A stretch of 64,000 nt of DNA from Comamonas avium (GCF_014836675.1 NZ_JACSQK010000004.1:372001-436000); one strand, 5' to 3'; positions 41,124-50,766 are shown, counted from the first letter of the stretch. The notes: generated from the sequence alone by a model not told the origin. A program made the numbers and translations.

Positions 41124-41669
41124 TTACAAAGTCTCAATGGTGTGGTTCATGTTCGTGTAGATGCACAGCTCGCCAGCGATCTCCAGCGACTTCTTAACGA
41201 TCTGCTCAGCAGTCAAGTCGGTGTTGTTGAGCAGCGCCTTGGCTGCCGAGTGGGCATAGGCACCGCCAGAGCCAATGGCAACAATCCCCTGCTCGGGTTC
41301 GAGCACATCACCATTGCCCGTAATGATGAGCGAAGCGGTGTGATCAGACACTGCCAGCATGGCTTCCAGCTTGCGCAGCACGCGGTCGGTGCGCCATTCC
41401 TTGGTCAGCTCAATCGCTGCGCGAGTCAGGTGGCCCTGGTGCTTTTCCAGCTTGGCTTCAAAACGCTCGAACAGCGTGAATGCATCAGCAGTGGCGCCAG
41501 CAAAACCTGCCAGCACTTTGCCGTGGTAGAGCTTGCGCACCTTGCGTGCGGTGCCCTTGACCACAATGTGACCCAAGGTCACCTGTCCGTCGCCGCCAAT
41601 AGCGACCTGAATGCCTTCGGGCGTCTCGCGACGCACGCTGATGATGGTTGTGCCGTGATACTGTTCCAT
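41124..41669 (-). CDS. hslV: ATP-dependent protease peptidase subunit HslV
   Basis: A 181-residue proteasome-like peptidase. The first six residues (MEQYHG) are a propeptide; maturation exposes the nucleophile Thr7 in GTTIISVRR. The core shows [29 protein letters not shown] and [19 protein letters not shown] 41669 fits the known N-terminus better than an in-frame start 17 codons upstream. It is first in the hslVU operon. Confidence 0.96.
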   Translation of the reverse strand: MEQYHGTTIISVRRETPEGIQVAIGGDGQVTLGHIVVKGTARKVRKLYHGKVLAGFAGATADAFTLFERFEAKLEKHQGHLTRAAIELTKEWRTDRVLRKLEAMLAVSDHTASLIITGNGDVLEPEQGIVAIGSGGAYAHSAAKALLNNTDLTAEQIVKKSLEIAGELCIYTNMNHTIETL

Positions 41670-41731
41670 AGCCTCAGCAGATGGGGTCTGCGCCTGTGAA
41701 TGCAAGCGCACATTCTGCATTTTTTACCCCA

Positions 41732-43381
41732 TCAAGCGAATGTTGCCTGCAGCGTCGCGTGCTCGTGAATGCCGATCACGTGAAAGAACGTTGCCACCAA
41801 TTGGTGCAACTGCGTAAATCGCAAGGCGTAACCTTGATTTTGCATATCAGCAGCCCAGTTCAAGATGCTGCCGGCCGCTACAAAATCCAGACGAATCAGG
41901 TTGCCACAAGCGATGTCCAGCACTTGCCCGCGCTTAGCCTGCGCCGCCAGTGCATTCAACCAGTCTTGAGGGTCACCCTCGATCACGCCAGCCAGACCTT
42001 TGCTTCTATCTGGCAGCAACGCTGGCTGCGCAGCGGCACCTTGCTGCTGCAGCATGGAATGCGCTGAAGCCTCTTGCAGCACGGAGATATCGGCCTCCCC
42101 CTCTTCCTGCACAAGGCAATAGGAAGCTGGCTCCATCCAGGGCGGTGGAGATACCTCATAGGTGACACAATAGTCAAGCGCAACCTGTTCGTAGGCATCC
42201 ATGCGATGCATCAAACGCAGCACCGCCAAGCGCAGCAGCCACCATGGCGCTGAGTTTGAATGGTCCTGGGCAAGGGTGTGCTGCTCCAGCACTTGCAGCA
42301 ACCTGCACGCATCAGAGAACACGAACTGTCCGCGCCCATTGGCCCATTCATCCAGCAACCGGGTCAGCGCTGGCAAAGCCGCTTCATCGATGGATGCCAG
42401 GCGCGTCCAAGACATGCTCCAAGGCTGTGGAGCTTGTGCTTGCGCTGTGCGCAAGGCTGTGACAGCTCCAACGGTCAACATGGCAGGACTTCGCCATTGG
42501 AACTGGCGTTTCTGCACAGCCTGGCGTGAAGTGCAGTGCAAAGCAGGCTCACCAATGCGATCTGGAATGGATGCCCACAGGGGTGCAGAGCGGCCAAAAT
42601 GCTCTGCATAGTCAATCGCCAGAGGCTCGAATGCGTCTTCATCGCCAATGGCGCGGCACAGATCCAGCACCGCATGCCAGATCACAGCGACTTTCTCTTC
42701 ATCCACAGGCTGGGCACCGAGAGACTGCAGCAGTTGCTCCAGCAAACGCGTGCGGGCACCTTCCACATCCCCGTGGGCAAACAAAATCGCCGCCTCCTCC
42801 AAGTCCGGATGCGGTTTAAACGTGCGCATAGCTGCCACCACAGAGGCAGAAGCAACCGGCGGCGGTGCTGAACTTTTTGGTACAGGCTGCTTTGCAGGCT
42901 GCACAGCCGCTACAGATGGCTGCACTACGCTGTCTTCGCCCAATATGGGAAGGTCACTCAGTTGCCTGGAATTGAGCTTGTGATGGGTCAGAGGTTTGCC
43001 AACTTTGGCTGCCAGATGGGCTGGCGATCGCCACCACTGACCCGACATTTGCGCTTCGATGGCATCAATCTTTTGCAGCGTTGAGGTGCTGCGGGTCTCC
43101 TGGCCGAGCAAAGAAGACAGCGCATCTTCTGGGTGTGCCTGGGCGGCCACCGTATGGACATCTGTCTCATGCCGCTGACGCAGCAGACGCAGTTGTGCAA
43201 ATTCTTTCTGGCGAATGGCTTCGTTGCGGCGCTTGCGCACCATCGCCTCTTGCAATACCTCACGGGCACTCAGACTGTCTGGGTCTGCAGTGCCTGCTGC
43301 ACCGGTGGTGGCTGCGCTGCCACGCACCAAGTGCATCACCTTGTTCAAAAAACTGCCTGATTTTCCGCTGTCTGGCTGCAT
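41732..43381 (-). CDS. STAS-domain protein with a helical-repeat middle region
   Basis: A 549-residue soluble protein. The N-terminal 110 residues are charged and helical, followed by a Pro/Ala-rich linker (about residues 150-185). A helical region similar to TPR/FimV-type sequence starts at HPDLEEAAILFAHGDVEGAR. The last 85 residues look like a STAS domain (VLDIACGNLIRLDFVAAGSI, then FFHVIGIHEHATLQ), like anti-anti-sigma factors or MlaB. No kinase or anti-sigma gene is nearby, and the phosphorylatable Ser expected in regulatory STAS proteins is not obvious. The gene lies between dksA and hslV in the same direction. Function unknown. Confidence 0.75.
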   Translation of the reverse strand: MQPDSGKSGSFLNKVMHLVRGSAATTGAAGTADPDSLSAREVLQEAMVRKRRNEAIRQKEFAQLRLLRQRHETDVHTVAAQAHPEDALSSLLGQETRSTSTLQKIDAIEAQMSGQWWRSPAHLAAKVGKPLTHHKLNSRQLSDLPILGEDSVVQPSVAAVQPAKQPVPKSSAPPPVASASVVAAMRTFKPHPDLEEAAILFAHGDVEGARTRLLEQLLQSLGAQPVDEEKVAVIWHAVLDLCRAIGDEDAFEPLAIDYAEHFGRSAPLWASIPDRIGEPALHCTSRQAVQKRQFQWRSPAMLTVGAVTALRTAQAQAPQPWSMSWTRLASIDEAALPALTRLLDEWANGRGQFVFSDACRLLQVLEQHTLAQDHSNSAPWWLLRLAVLRLMHRMDAYEQVALDYCVTYEVSPPPWMEPASYCLVQEEGEADISVLQEASAHSMLQQQGAAAQPALLPDRSKGLAGVIEGDPQDWLNALAAQAKRGQVLDIACGNLIRLDFVAAGSILNWAADMQNQGYALRFTQLHQLVATFFHVIGIHEHATLQATFA

Positions 43382-43420
43382 GTGCTGTATTTAAAGCCGT
43401 GCGTGAAGCACGGCCCTCCC

Positions 43421-44134
43421 TCAATCTCCGAACATTTTCTGTTTGAGCTCGCGGCGTTGCTGCGCTTCCAGCGACAAAGTGGCTGTGGGGCGTGCCAGCA
43501 AACGAGGGACACCGATTGGCTCTCCCGTCTCATCGCAGTAACCATAGTCACCTGCGTCGATTCGAGCAATCGATTGTTCGATTTTCTTGAGCAATTTGCG
43601 CTCACGGTCGCGTGTACGCAACTCCAGCGCGTGCTCTTCTTCAATCGTGGCACGGTCTGCAGGGTCTGGCACGACCACGGTGTCTTCGCGCAGGTTTTCT
43701 GCAGTTTCACCCGCGTTTTGGTGCATGTCTTGCTTGAGCTTGACCAGCTTGGCGCGGAAATACGCCAGCTGCACATCGTTCATGTATTCGTCGTCAGACA
43801 TGGCCACGATTTCAGCGTCGGTCAGCTCTTCCAAAGGCTTGGTCTTCCAATTGTTGGCAAGCTTGGGATCACGTTTGGTCACGAAGGAAGTAGGCGCAGA
43901 AGTAGTCGTTGGCATAGTTGTGTTGGAAACGGCCTTGGTAGCTGCAGCAGGGGCTACAGGGGCCTTGGTGGGTTCATGGGTTACTGCACGGGGCTTGCTG
44001 CCCGCAGTGGTTTTGGCAGCAGCAGTGCTGGGCTTGGCCGCAGTTTTCTTGGCTGCTGGCTTGCCTTTCTGCTCGACGGTGGTGGCAGCCACTTTGGCTG
44101 TGGCTTTTTTCTTGCTCGTTTCGACTGCTGTCAC
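43421..44134 (-). CDS. dksA: RNA-polymerase-binding regulator DksA with a basic N-terminal tail
   Basis: A 237-residue DksA. Residues about 95-237 are the family core: coiled coil with the tip motif DPADRA (DxxDxA) that enters the RNA-polymerase secondary channel and works with ppGpp. The zinc-finger region retains one Cys (YGYCDETGEPIG, Cys200); the other three ligand positions are Thr, Ser and Ala. The first 95 residues are Lys/Ala/Pro/Thr-rich and resemble histone-H1-like tails. I start at GTG 44134, seven bases after GAGGAG. An internal ATG (residue 74) would give a short DksA but has no good ribosome site. Confidence 0.88.
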   Translation of the reverse strand: MTAVETSKKKATAKVAATTVEQKGKPAAKKTAAKPSTAAAKTTAGSKPRAVTHEPTKAPVAPAAATKAVSNTTMPTTTSAPTSFVTKRDPKLANNWKTKPLEELTDAEIVAMSDDEYMNDVQLAYFRAKLVKLKQDMHQNAGETAENLREDTVVVPDPADRATIEEEHALELRTRDRERKLLKKIEQSIARIDAGDYGYCDETGEPIGVPRLLARPTATLSLEAQQRRELKQKMFGD

Positions 44135-44320
44135 TTCCTGTCTCCTCACAGTACTAGCACGGCCCAATCGGTTCACCCTCACGGCATGAAACTACCGGGT
44201 TCTTGTCAGGGGCGCGATTGTATCTATCAGATGCGACCTAGCCCCTAAAGTTGTACATAACGCACAAACTTACCCGGTTAAACCCGTATCAATGCGAAAC
44301 ATTGACCAGGTTCAACCTAT

Positions 44321-45430
44321 TCAAACCAGGCACTGGTCCAGCCCCTGGCGCAGGATGTCTTGCGGCAGGTCAATGCCGATGAATACCATCTTGCTCTGGC
44401 GCTTTTCATCGCCCGCCCATTCTGGACCCAGATCGCTGCCCATCAACTGGTGCACGCCCTGAAAAATCACCTTGCGGTTGGTGCCATGCATGTTAAGCAC
44501 ACCTTTATAGCGCAGCATCTTAGGGCCATAAATATTGACGATGGCACCCAGAAAGTCTTCCAGCTTGGCAGGGTCAAAAGCTTTGTCAGCACGGTAGACG
44601 AAGCTCTTGACGTCATCGTCATGGTGGTGATGGTGTGCATGGGTGCAGTGCTCGCCATGCGCATGCTCGTGCCCACCACAGTCAGGACCATGCTCGTGGT
44701 GCTCATGCTCATGTGCATGGTCGTGATCGCAGTGACCGTGGTCATGGTCACACGCGCTGTGGTCGTGGTCGTCTTCCTTGAGGAAATCAGGATCGATGTC
44801 CAGCTTGGCATTCAGATTGAAGCCACGCAGGTCAAATACCTCGTTCAGAGGCACATCACCAAAATGCACAGCCTTGATGGGGGCACGTGGGTTCATGTGC
44901 TTGAGGCGGTGGATCAGCGCGTCCTTGTCAGCCTCTGTCACCAAATCGGTTTTGGACAGGAAGATCTGGTCTGCAAAACCCACCTGCCGACGCGCTTCCT
45001 GGCGGTCATCCAGCTGTTTGTTGGCATGCTTGGCGTCCACCAGCGTCAAGATCGAGTCGATGAGATAGGTCTCGGCAATCTCGTCGTCCATGAAGAAGGT
45101 TTGCGCCACGGGGCCGGGGTCGGCCAGACCGGTGGTTTCGATCACGATGCGGTCAAACTCCACCAAGCCCTTGCGGCGTTTGGCGGCCAGCATTTGTAGG
45201 GCTTCACGCAGGTCCTCGCGAATGGTGCAGCAAATGCAGCCATTGCTCATCTGCAGAATTTGCTCCGTCGATTCAGTGCGCAGAATGTCGGTATCGATGT
45301 TTTCTTCACCAAACTCGTTCTCGATCACGGCAATCTTCATGCCGTGCGACTCGCTGAGCACACGCTTGAGCAGCGTGGTCTTGCCCGCACCTAAAAAGCC
45401 GGTGAGGATGCTGACGGGGATGAGTGCCAT
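44321..45430 (-). CDS. CobW/COG0523-family metal GTPase with a His-rich loop
   Basis: A 369-residue G3E GTPase, a family of metal chaperones (ZigA, YjiA, CobW). Walker A is GFLGAGKTTLLKR, the metal-binding CxCC motif is in NGCICCTIRED (residues 64-68), and the guanine site SKTD is at residues 159-162. Residues 222-270 contain about 25 His with Asp, Glu and a few Cys, a strong metal-binding segment. The C-terminal CobW domain follows. Zinc is the likeliest metal, but no Zur box was identified. ATG 45430 starts at MALIPVSILTGFLGAGK; an in-frame extension of 42 codons is rejected. Confidence 0.88.
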   Translation of the reverse strand: MALIPVSILTGFLGAGKTTLLKRVLSESHGMKIAVIENEFGEENIDTDILRTESTEQILQMSNGCICCTIREDLREALQMLAAKRRKGLVEFDRIVIETTGLADPGPVAQTFFMDDEIAETYLIDSILTLVDAKHANKQLDDRQEARRQVGFADQIFLSKTDLVTEADKDALIHRLKHMNPRAPIKAVHFGDVPLNEVFDLRGFNLNAKLDIDPDFLKEDDHDHSACDHDHGHCDHDHAHEHEHHEHGPDCGGHEHAHGEHCTHAHHHHHDDDVKSFVYRADKAFDPAKLEDFLGAIVNIYGPKMLRYKGVLNMHGTNRKVIFQGVHQLMGSDLGPEWAGDEKRQSKMVFIGIDLPQDILRQGLDQCLV

Positions 45431-45454
45431 AGAAATACAACCTTGTCGCAATGC

Positions 45455-45523
45455 GCAGGCTGCGGTGAACACAGCCTGCTTAACAGTCAAACATTGGCGC
45501 CCAGCAGCCAGTGGCTGCACGCC
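45455..45523 (-). promoter_or_regulatory. Two strong hairpins in the 5' leader of the GTPase gene
   Basis: GCAGGCTG...CAGCCTGC (45455-45479) and GGCG...GCAGCC-AGT-GGCTGC...CGCC (45496-45523) are stable stems 25-93 nt before the GTPase start. Neither has a T run, so they are not ordinary terminators. They could be a structured leader. No known riboswitch class is recognised. Confidence 0.4.
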
Positions 45524-45621
45524 AGAGGCGGCAAGTGTAGCCATGCCATGAAGCACCTGACCGCACCAGGGCTAGACACGTTGAATATGCCACATATGTT
45601 TTTTGTCTTCAGCACTTATGC

Positions 45622-45645
45622 ACAAAGCGCTGACAGCTATCAATA
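45622..45645. repeat. Half-copy of the palindromic repeat
   Basis: CAAAGCGCTGACAGCTATC matches the right arm of the repeat family; the left arm is weak (CAGCACTTATG, 45613). It lies just downstream of the EAL/GGDEF gene. Confidence 0.4.
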
Positions 45646-45657
45646 TTCATGGCTTTA

Positions 45658-48063
45658 CTATGCAGCTACACGGTTTTCCAGCAAGCTGGCCATGGAAGCC
45701 AGATTCAGGTCTCCCACCAAAACGCCTGCAAACCGCCTGGCAGCGCCATAAATGGGGACAGCAATCGTCAGGCAAAAATCTTCCGTCGCACTGGACAGGT
45801 AAATCGGAGAGACGAAAGGCTGGCCGCTGTCGCGCACATGGGCAAAGTACGACTGCCCACTGCGGTTGGCTCCGGCACCACCGGCACGAATCCGCCCGTA
45901 CATGGCGGGGTTGATCCAGTTGGCATAGGTTTGCACGCCCTCGGCATCCAGCTCGAACAGCACCTCAAAGAAAGGATAGGCTTTGAATACATGGTCCAGC
46001 GCCCGGACATCACGCCCCCTTGGCGCTTGCAGCAGGCGCTGCAAGATGTCCAGCACATGCTCCTCCCAGCCCGCCATGCTGGGGTTGCAGCCCTCGGGCT
46101 GAATCACACGCGCAGCGCTCACCGCTTCAACCACAATGACATTGCCGCCCGCCGTTTTACCCACCTTTTTGAGCTTGGCCGCACGCGCCGAGGCTTCCAC
46201 ACTGTCTTGCGGCATGCCTGTGCTGCCGTTGACGCACGAGACCGACATGCTGGCCACCGGGTGCGTCTCTCCGTCTTCGGTCACAAAGTAGCCGCGCTGC
46301 AGGTCTTCCGTGTCGTACAGGTGGCGCGCCAGGGTGTAAAACTGCGCCATGGCGCGTTGCAGCTGCGGGATCAGCAAGGGGTCTGGCTGGTCAAAAAGCA
46401 CGATGAAATCGTCACCGCCAATGTGCCCCAGCATGCACTCCGTGCTCATGGCGAACACGTGGCGCAAAATTTCTGCCAGCGTGCGGATCATGGCGTCACC
46501 GCGCACAAAACCATAGCGATCGTTGAAGGCCTTGAAATGGTCCAGGTCGATATAGACCAGCTCCAGACAGCCATGTTTGCGCGCAATGCGCATCTCAATG
46601 GCTTGCCGCAGCGTAGGGCCGGTGGACAACTGTGACAGCGGATGCAAGCTGGCGCCGTGCTCTTGCCGCGCCAGCAGGTGCGAGACCAGCATCATCGGCT
46701 CCAGCGTGCCGATGTAGCAGCCTTGCTCATCCACCACCGCCCACGGCGTGGCCTCTACCCGCTCCAGATACAGGCTGCGCGACAGCGCCGTCAGCCCTAT
46801 GTTGAATGGCAGTGTGCGGTGCAACGGCTGCGCGCCCTGCGCCACCGTGCGAACATTGCGTGCCAGCGCCTTGCCCCGGTGCAGCACACCTACGGGGCGG
46901 TCTCCATCAGTCAGTACGCACCAGGGCAGCTCAGGCGCTTCGCGAAAAGCCTGACGTACCAGGGTCAGTGGAGCCTGTATGTCGAAAGCAGGCGGAGACT
47001 CGATCACATCGGTGATGCAAAAGCGGTCCACGCGCTGCATCTTGATTGTTTTTTCGCTGGGGGGCACCCCCAGCTTGCCCGTTAACGGTGCATACGAGGG
47101 TTTGGCCAGCAGGAAACCCTGCACCAAATTGATGCCCAGTGCACGGCAAAACGTCACGTCTTCCTGCCGCTCCAGACCTTCTGCAATGACTGTGGCACCC
47201 AGCCTCTCGGCCATGGAGACCAGTGCCTCCAGCAACACCGAGCGCACTCTGCTGCCACGTGCCTCATGCACCAGCCCGCGGTCAACCTTGATGAAGTCCG
47301 AGCGCACCATGGCCAGCACAGACAGACAGTTAAAACCCGCCCCCATGTCGTCCAGCGCAATGCGCAGGCCTTGGGAGCGCAACTCATCACAGCGCTGCGC
47401 CAGCCCACCCGGGTCGACTTTCTCGCTTTCAACCACTTCAATCACCACTTCATGGTGATCCACGCCATAGTCACTGAGCCATTGGAAAAACTGCGACGGC
47501 CATTCTGGCTGCATGAGCGTAGAGGGCAGAACGTTCAGAAACAGTGTTACGCAGGGCTCGAAGTCGCTCACCTTGCGCTGCAGCGCCTTTTGCTGCAACG
47601 CCATATCCAGCGCATCCACCCGCCCAAGATGGCGCGCCAAGGTGAAGGTTTCGTAGCCCGTGAGCAGCTGCCCTTCAGGGGTGCGCAAACGGCACAGAGC
47701 CTCATGGGCATAAATGCGCCCGCCATCTGACAGATCAATGATGGGCTGAAAGTGCACTTCCACGTACTTTTCCATGCCACTGTGCAGCCATGGATAGCGC
47801 AAACGCGTCAGCAGCACCATGAAGGGGACTGCCGTATCCAGCAGCATGGCCGCAGACTGCTGGGCCGCCACATCGACCACGGCCACCAGCGTCAGTGCCA
47901 GCACCTGTGCGTCTGTATCTTGGGCCAGCTGATGCATAAGCGGCAGCACATCATCTTTATGACCCAGCTTGAACACCCAGACATTGCGCCCCATGCGCAT
48001 GCCGTGCAGGCGCTTCCAACTGACTGGAATGTGGTGACCTTCGAATTTGAGGAGTAGCTCCAT
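45658..48063 (-). CDS. Cyclic-di-GMP signalling protein: EAL - CBS pair - GGDEF - Cache
   Basis: An 801-residue soluble protein. Residues 104-330 are an EAL phosphodiesterase domain with all catalytic positions visible (EALCR at 121, Asn177, Glu209, AspAsp 238-239, Lys259, Glu295, Gln315), so it should hydrolyse c-di-GMP. Residues about 348-465 look like two CBS modules. Residues 480-650 are a GGDEF domain whose signature reads GGDDF instead of GG(D/E)EF; diguanylate cyclase activity is uncertain. Residues about 680-801 resemble a Cache/PDC sensor domain, with no transmembrane segment. ATG 48063 is chosen at MELLLKFEGHHIP; an in-frame start 24 codons upstream is less likely. Confidence 0.88.
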   Translation of the reverse strand: MELLLKFEGHHIPVSWKRLHGMRMGRNVWVFKLGHKDDVLPLMHQLAQDTDAQVLALTLVAVVDVAAQQSAAMLLDTAVPFMVLLTRLRYPWLHSGMEKYVEVHFQPIIDLSDGGRIYAHEALCRLRTPEGQLLTGYETFTLARHLGRVDALDMALQQKALQRKVSDFEPCVTLFLNVLPSTLMQPEWPSQFFQWLSDYGVDHHEVVIEVVESEKVDPGGLAQRCDELRSQGLRIALDDMGAGFNCLSVLAMVRSDFIKVDRGLVHEARGSRVRSVLLEALVSMAERLGATVIAEGLERQEDVTFCRALGINLVQGFLLAKPSYAPLTGKLGVPPSEKTIKMQRVDRFCITDVIESPPAFDIQAPLTLVRQAFREAPELPWCVLTDGDRPVGVLHRGKALARNVRTVAQGAQPLHRTLPFNIGLTALSRSLYLERVEATPWAVVDEQGCYIGTLEPMMLVSHLLARQEHGASLHPLSQLSTGPTLRQAIEMRIARKHGCLELVYIDLDHFKAFNDRYGFVRGDAMIRTLAEILRHVFAMSTECMLGHIGGDDFIVLFDQPDPLLIPQLQRAMAQFYTLARHLYDTEDLQRGYFVTEDGETHPVASMSVSCVNGSTGMPQDSVEASARAAKLKKVGKTAGGNVIVVEAVSAARVIQPEGCNPSMAGWEEHVLDILQRLLQAPRGRDVRALDHVFKAYPFFEVLFELDAEGVQTYANWINPAMYGRIRAGGAGANRSGQSYFAHVRDSGQPFVSPIYLSSATEDFCLTIAVPIYGAARRFAGVLVGDLNLASMASLLENRVAA

Positions 48064-48141
48064 GGCACCTGGCTTGCGCTGATTGACTTGTATGCATCCG
48101 TAACAAGCAATAAATGCACCATCTGCACTCGTCAAAAAAAG

Positions 48142-48220
48142 TAGCTATCAGCGCTTAATACATAGTGACTTCAGCATTAAAAGTATCTGAAAAGCTTATG
48201 GAATATGCGCTAGATGCTCT
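48142..48220. repeat. Palindromic intergenic repeat, copy 5
   Basis: TAGCTATCAGCGCTTA and the diverged right arm ATGCGCTAGATGCTCT enclose a core with AAAAGTATCTGAAAAG. It lies between xerC and the EAL/GGDEF gene. Confidence 0.65.
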
Positions 48221-48235
48221 TATTTAAAAATCAAG

Positions 48236-49177
48236 CTAACCTGATTTTTTTCGCGCTCGCGGGTGTGCCAGGTCATATGCCTGCGCCAGATGCTGAAAAT
48301 CCAGCCGTGTATAGATCTGGGTGGTGGCAATGTTGGCGTGCCCCAGCAACTCCTGCACGGCGCGTAAATCACCGCTGGACTGCAGCACGTGGCTGGCAAA
48401 CGAATGGCGCAGTACATGCGGGTGCACGGCGGCAGGCAAGCCCGCTTGCTGACTGCGCTGGCGCAGGCGCAGCCAAATCGTCTGCGCTGTAATGCGCGCA
48501 CCGCGCGTACCCACAAACAACGCAGGTTCTGCCCAATGCGCAGAAAAGCGAGTGCCACGCACTTCAATCCAGCGCTGCAGCGCCTGTTTGGCTGCGCTGC
48601 CTACAGGCACACTACGGCGTTTACCGCCTTTGCCTGTCACATGCACCAGCCCCGCCTGCAAATCCAGCCAGCCCAGGCCTGAGCCCGCCTGCACATCCAG
48701 CTGTGCCAGCTCGCTGACCCGCAGGCCACTGCTGTAGAGCAGCTCTGTCATGGCTGCATCGCGGGCTTCGTCCCAGGGGTCGGCATCAGGGTTCACAAAG
48801 GCGGCCAGTTGCACGGCCTCATCCACCCCCAGCGCTTTGGGCAGCGGTTTGGCTGTTTTGGGGGCACGAATACCCTCCACCGGATTGCGCTCTACCCAGC
48901 CCTGCCAGGCCGCCCAGCGAAAAAAACCACGCCAGCACGACAGCCACAAGGCAATGCTGCGCCCGTGCCTGCCCTGGGCATGCAAGGCAGCCACAAAGCG
49001 ACGGATATGCGGGGGCTGCAGGGCCAGTACTTCATGGCCCGCTTGTGCGGCCATGGCCTGCAATTGCTGCAGACCTTCGGTGTAAATAGCTACCGTTCGC
49101 ACGGCCAGCCTGCGCTCGCTGGCCACATGCTGCACATAAGCTTGCAGCGGTGGCGCTAACGCAGCGGTGTCTGGCAT
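48236..49177 (-). CDS. xerC: Tyrosine recombinase XerC
   Basis: A 313-residue site-specific recombinase that with XerD resolves chromosome dimers at dif. The N-terminal SAM-like domain is followed by the catalytic domain with the Arg in LLYSSGLRVSELAQLD, the Lys in VTGKGGKRRSVPVG, HxxR in HVLRHSFASHVL, and the nucleophile Tyr in TQIYTRLDFQHL. It lies 9 bp after the DUF484 gene in the cluster dapF-DUF484-xerC common in proteobacteria. Confidence 0.95.
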   Translation of the reverse strand: MPDTAALAPPLQAYVQHVASERRLAVRTVAIYTEGLQQLQAMAAQAGHEVLALQPPHIRRFVAALHAQGRHGRSIALWLSCWRGFFRWAAWQGWVERNPVEGIRAPKTAKPLPKALGVDEAVQLAAFVNPDADPWDEARDAAMTELLYSSGLRVSELAQLDVQAGSGLGWLDLQAGLVHVTGKGGKRRSVPVGSAAKQALQRWIEVRGTRFSAHWAEPALFVGTRGARITAQTIWLRLRQRSQQAGLPAAVHPHVLRHSFASHVLQSSGDLRAVQELLGHANIATTQIYTRLDFQHLAQAYDLAHPRARKKSG

Positions 49178-49186
49178 GCGTGCAGA

Positions 49187-49891
49187 TTAGTTGCCCGAAG
49201 GCAGCACACGCAAGCGCCCCAGCGCTGCGCTGGCTTGCTCGGCAATGCGAGAGAGAAACTCGGTGCCCATGGTGGCGTCAAAACGCAGCGGATCGGGAGA
49301 GCCCAGCACCAGCAGCCCGAAAGCGGCGCTCTGGCTGTCGTTCTGGCCATCGCGCAGCGTCAGCAGCGCCATGGATTGCACTTCTTCGGGATTGGGCAGC
49401 CACGCTGTGGGCTCAAAGCCCAGATTGGGGCCACAAAACGGCATGGTCAACGATGTAGCAAAGGCCTTGGCATCTTCACTGACCCCCATGGTGAACAGCG
49501 AACCCATATAGGGGCCGGCCACATCCCACACACGAATACCTACCTGAGGAACATCAAACTCCGTCTGAATGCCCGTAGCAATGGCACGTGGCAGCTGACG
49601 CACGTCCTGCACCGCAGACAGGCCACAGTTCCAGCGGTGAATCTTGTGCGCAATCGCAGAGTTCTCACTGCTGTTGCGCACCATCTCCATGATGCGCTGC
49701 TCCAGACCCTTGATCTTGTCACGCAGCATTTCTGCCTGGCGCTCTTGCAGGCTCACTGCGCGCTGGCCATGGCCACTGCTCAACTGCACGCTGGACAGCA
49801 TTTCAGCGTGGCGCTCAAAAAATTCCGGGTGTTGCAGCAAGTACTCGGCAATGCTGGAGTCATTCATGGCGTGTGTTTCTATGCTGTTCAT
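49187..49891 (-). CDS. DUF484 (GAF-like) family protein
   Basis: A 234-residue soluble protein. The N-terminal segment has the DUF484 mark [19 protein letters not shown], then a coiled coil with [20 protein letters not shown]. The C-terminal GAF-like domain ends [17 protein letters not shown]. Function unknown; the gene is almost always between dapF and xerC. Start ATG 49891 overlaps the dapF stop by 4 bp; ATG 49867 is an alternative. Confidence 0.9.
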   Translation of the reverse strand: MNSIETHAMNDSSIAEYLLQHPEFFERHAEMLSSVQLSSGHGQRAVSLQERQAEMLRDKIKGLEQRIMEMVRNSSENSAIAHKIHRWNCGLSAVQDVRQLPRAIATGIQTEFDVPQVGIRVWDVAGPYMGSLFTMGVSEDAKAFATSLTMPFCGPNLGFEPTAWLPNPEEVQSMALLTLRDGQNDSQSAAFGLLVLGSPDPLRFDATMGTEFLSRIAEQASAALGRLRVLPSGN

Positions 49892-50766
49892 AGTTCTTCA
49901 GGAATGTGAATTTGGCCTTCAAAGACCGTGGTCGCTGGCCCCGTCATCATGACGGCGTCTTGGGCGCCACCGGCCCATTCAATGGTCAGCAGGCCCCCGC
50001 GAGTATGCACGTCAACGCGGTGATCCAGCACCCCCAGAAGGATACCGGCAACCACCGCCGCACAGGCCCCGGTTCCGCAGGCCAGTGTTTCCCCCGCACC
50101 GCGCTCATACACGCGCAGCTTGATGGCCTGGCGCGACAGCACCTGCATAAAGCCTGCGTTGACGCGCTGCGTAAAACGCACATGGTTTTCAATCAGAGGC
50201 CCCACAACGGCCACCGGCGCGGCTTCTACATCAGCGACAAGCTGCACCGCATGCGGATTGCCCATGGACACGGCAACCACTTCAACCTGTGGCTGTAGTG
50301 CAGGCGCCTGCAACTCCAAAGGCCATGTCAAGGCCTGCGCCTTGCGCTGCTCTGGCAGGCCCGATGCATCAAACGGTACACGGGCAGGCTCCAGCACAGG
50401 CGCTCCCATGTTGACCGTGACACGCCCATCGTCAGTGAGCCTTGGAGCAATCACACCGGCTTGTGTCTGCACGCGAATTTCGGTTTTGGCCGTCAAGCCC
50501 TTGTCATGCACAAAACGTGCAAAACAACGCGCTCCATTGCCGCACTGCTCCACTTCGCCGCCGTCGGCGTTGTGGATCACATATTCAAAGTCCACCCCGT
50601 CGGTGGGCGCAGGGCGCACCGTCAGAATCTGATCGGCACCCACGCCAAAGTGGCGATCCGCCAGAAAACGGTAGTGCGCGGGCGTCAGACCCAGACGGCC
50701 CTGGGTTTCATCCAGCACGACAAAGTCGTTGCCAGCGCCTTGCATTTTGGTGAATCGAATTTGCAT
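49888..50766 (-). CDS. dapF: Diaminopimelate epimerase DapF
   Basis: A 292-residue cofactor-free epimerase that turns LL-DAP into meso-DAP for peptidoglycan and lysine. The two active-site Cys are seen in [16 protein letters not shown] and [13 protein letters not shown]. The first residues [19 protein letters not shown] are typical. It provides the substrate used by MurE and Mpl, both encoded in this window. Confidence 0.96.
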   Translation of the reverse strand: MQIRFTKMQGAGNDFVVLDETQGRLGLTPAHYRFLADRHFGVGADQILTVRPAPTDGVDFEYVIHNADGGEVEQCGNGARCFARFVHDKGLTAKTEIRVQTQAGVIAPRLTDDGRVTVNMGAPVLEPARVPFDASGLPEQRKAQALTWPLELQAPALQPQVEVVAVSMGNPHAVQLVADVEAAPVAVVGPLIENHVRFTQRVNAGFMQVLSRQAIKLRVYERGAGETLACGTGACAAVVAGILLGVLDHRVDVHTRGGLLTIEWAGGAQDAVMMTGPATTVFEGQIHIPEEL

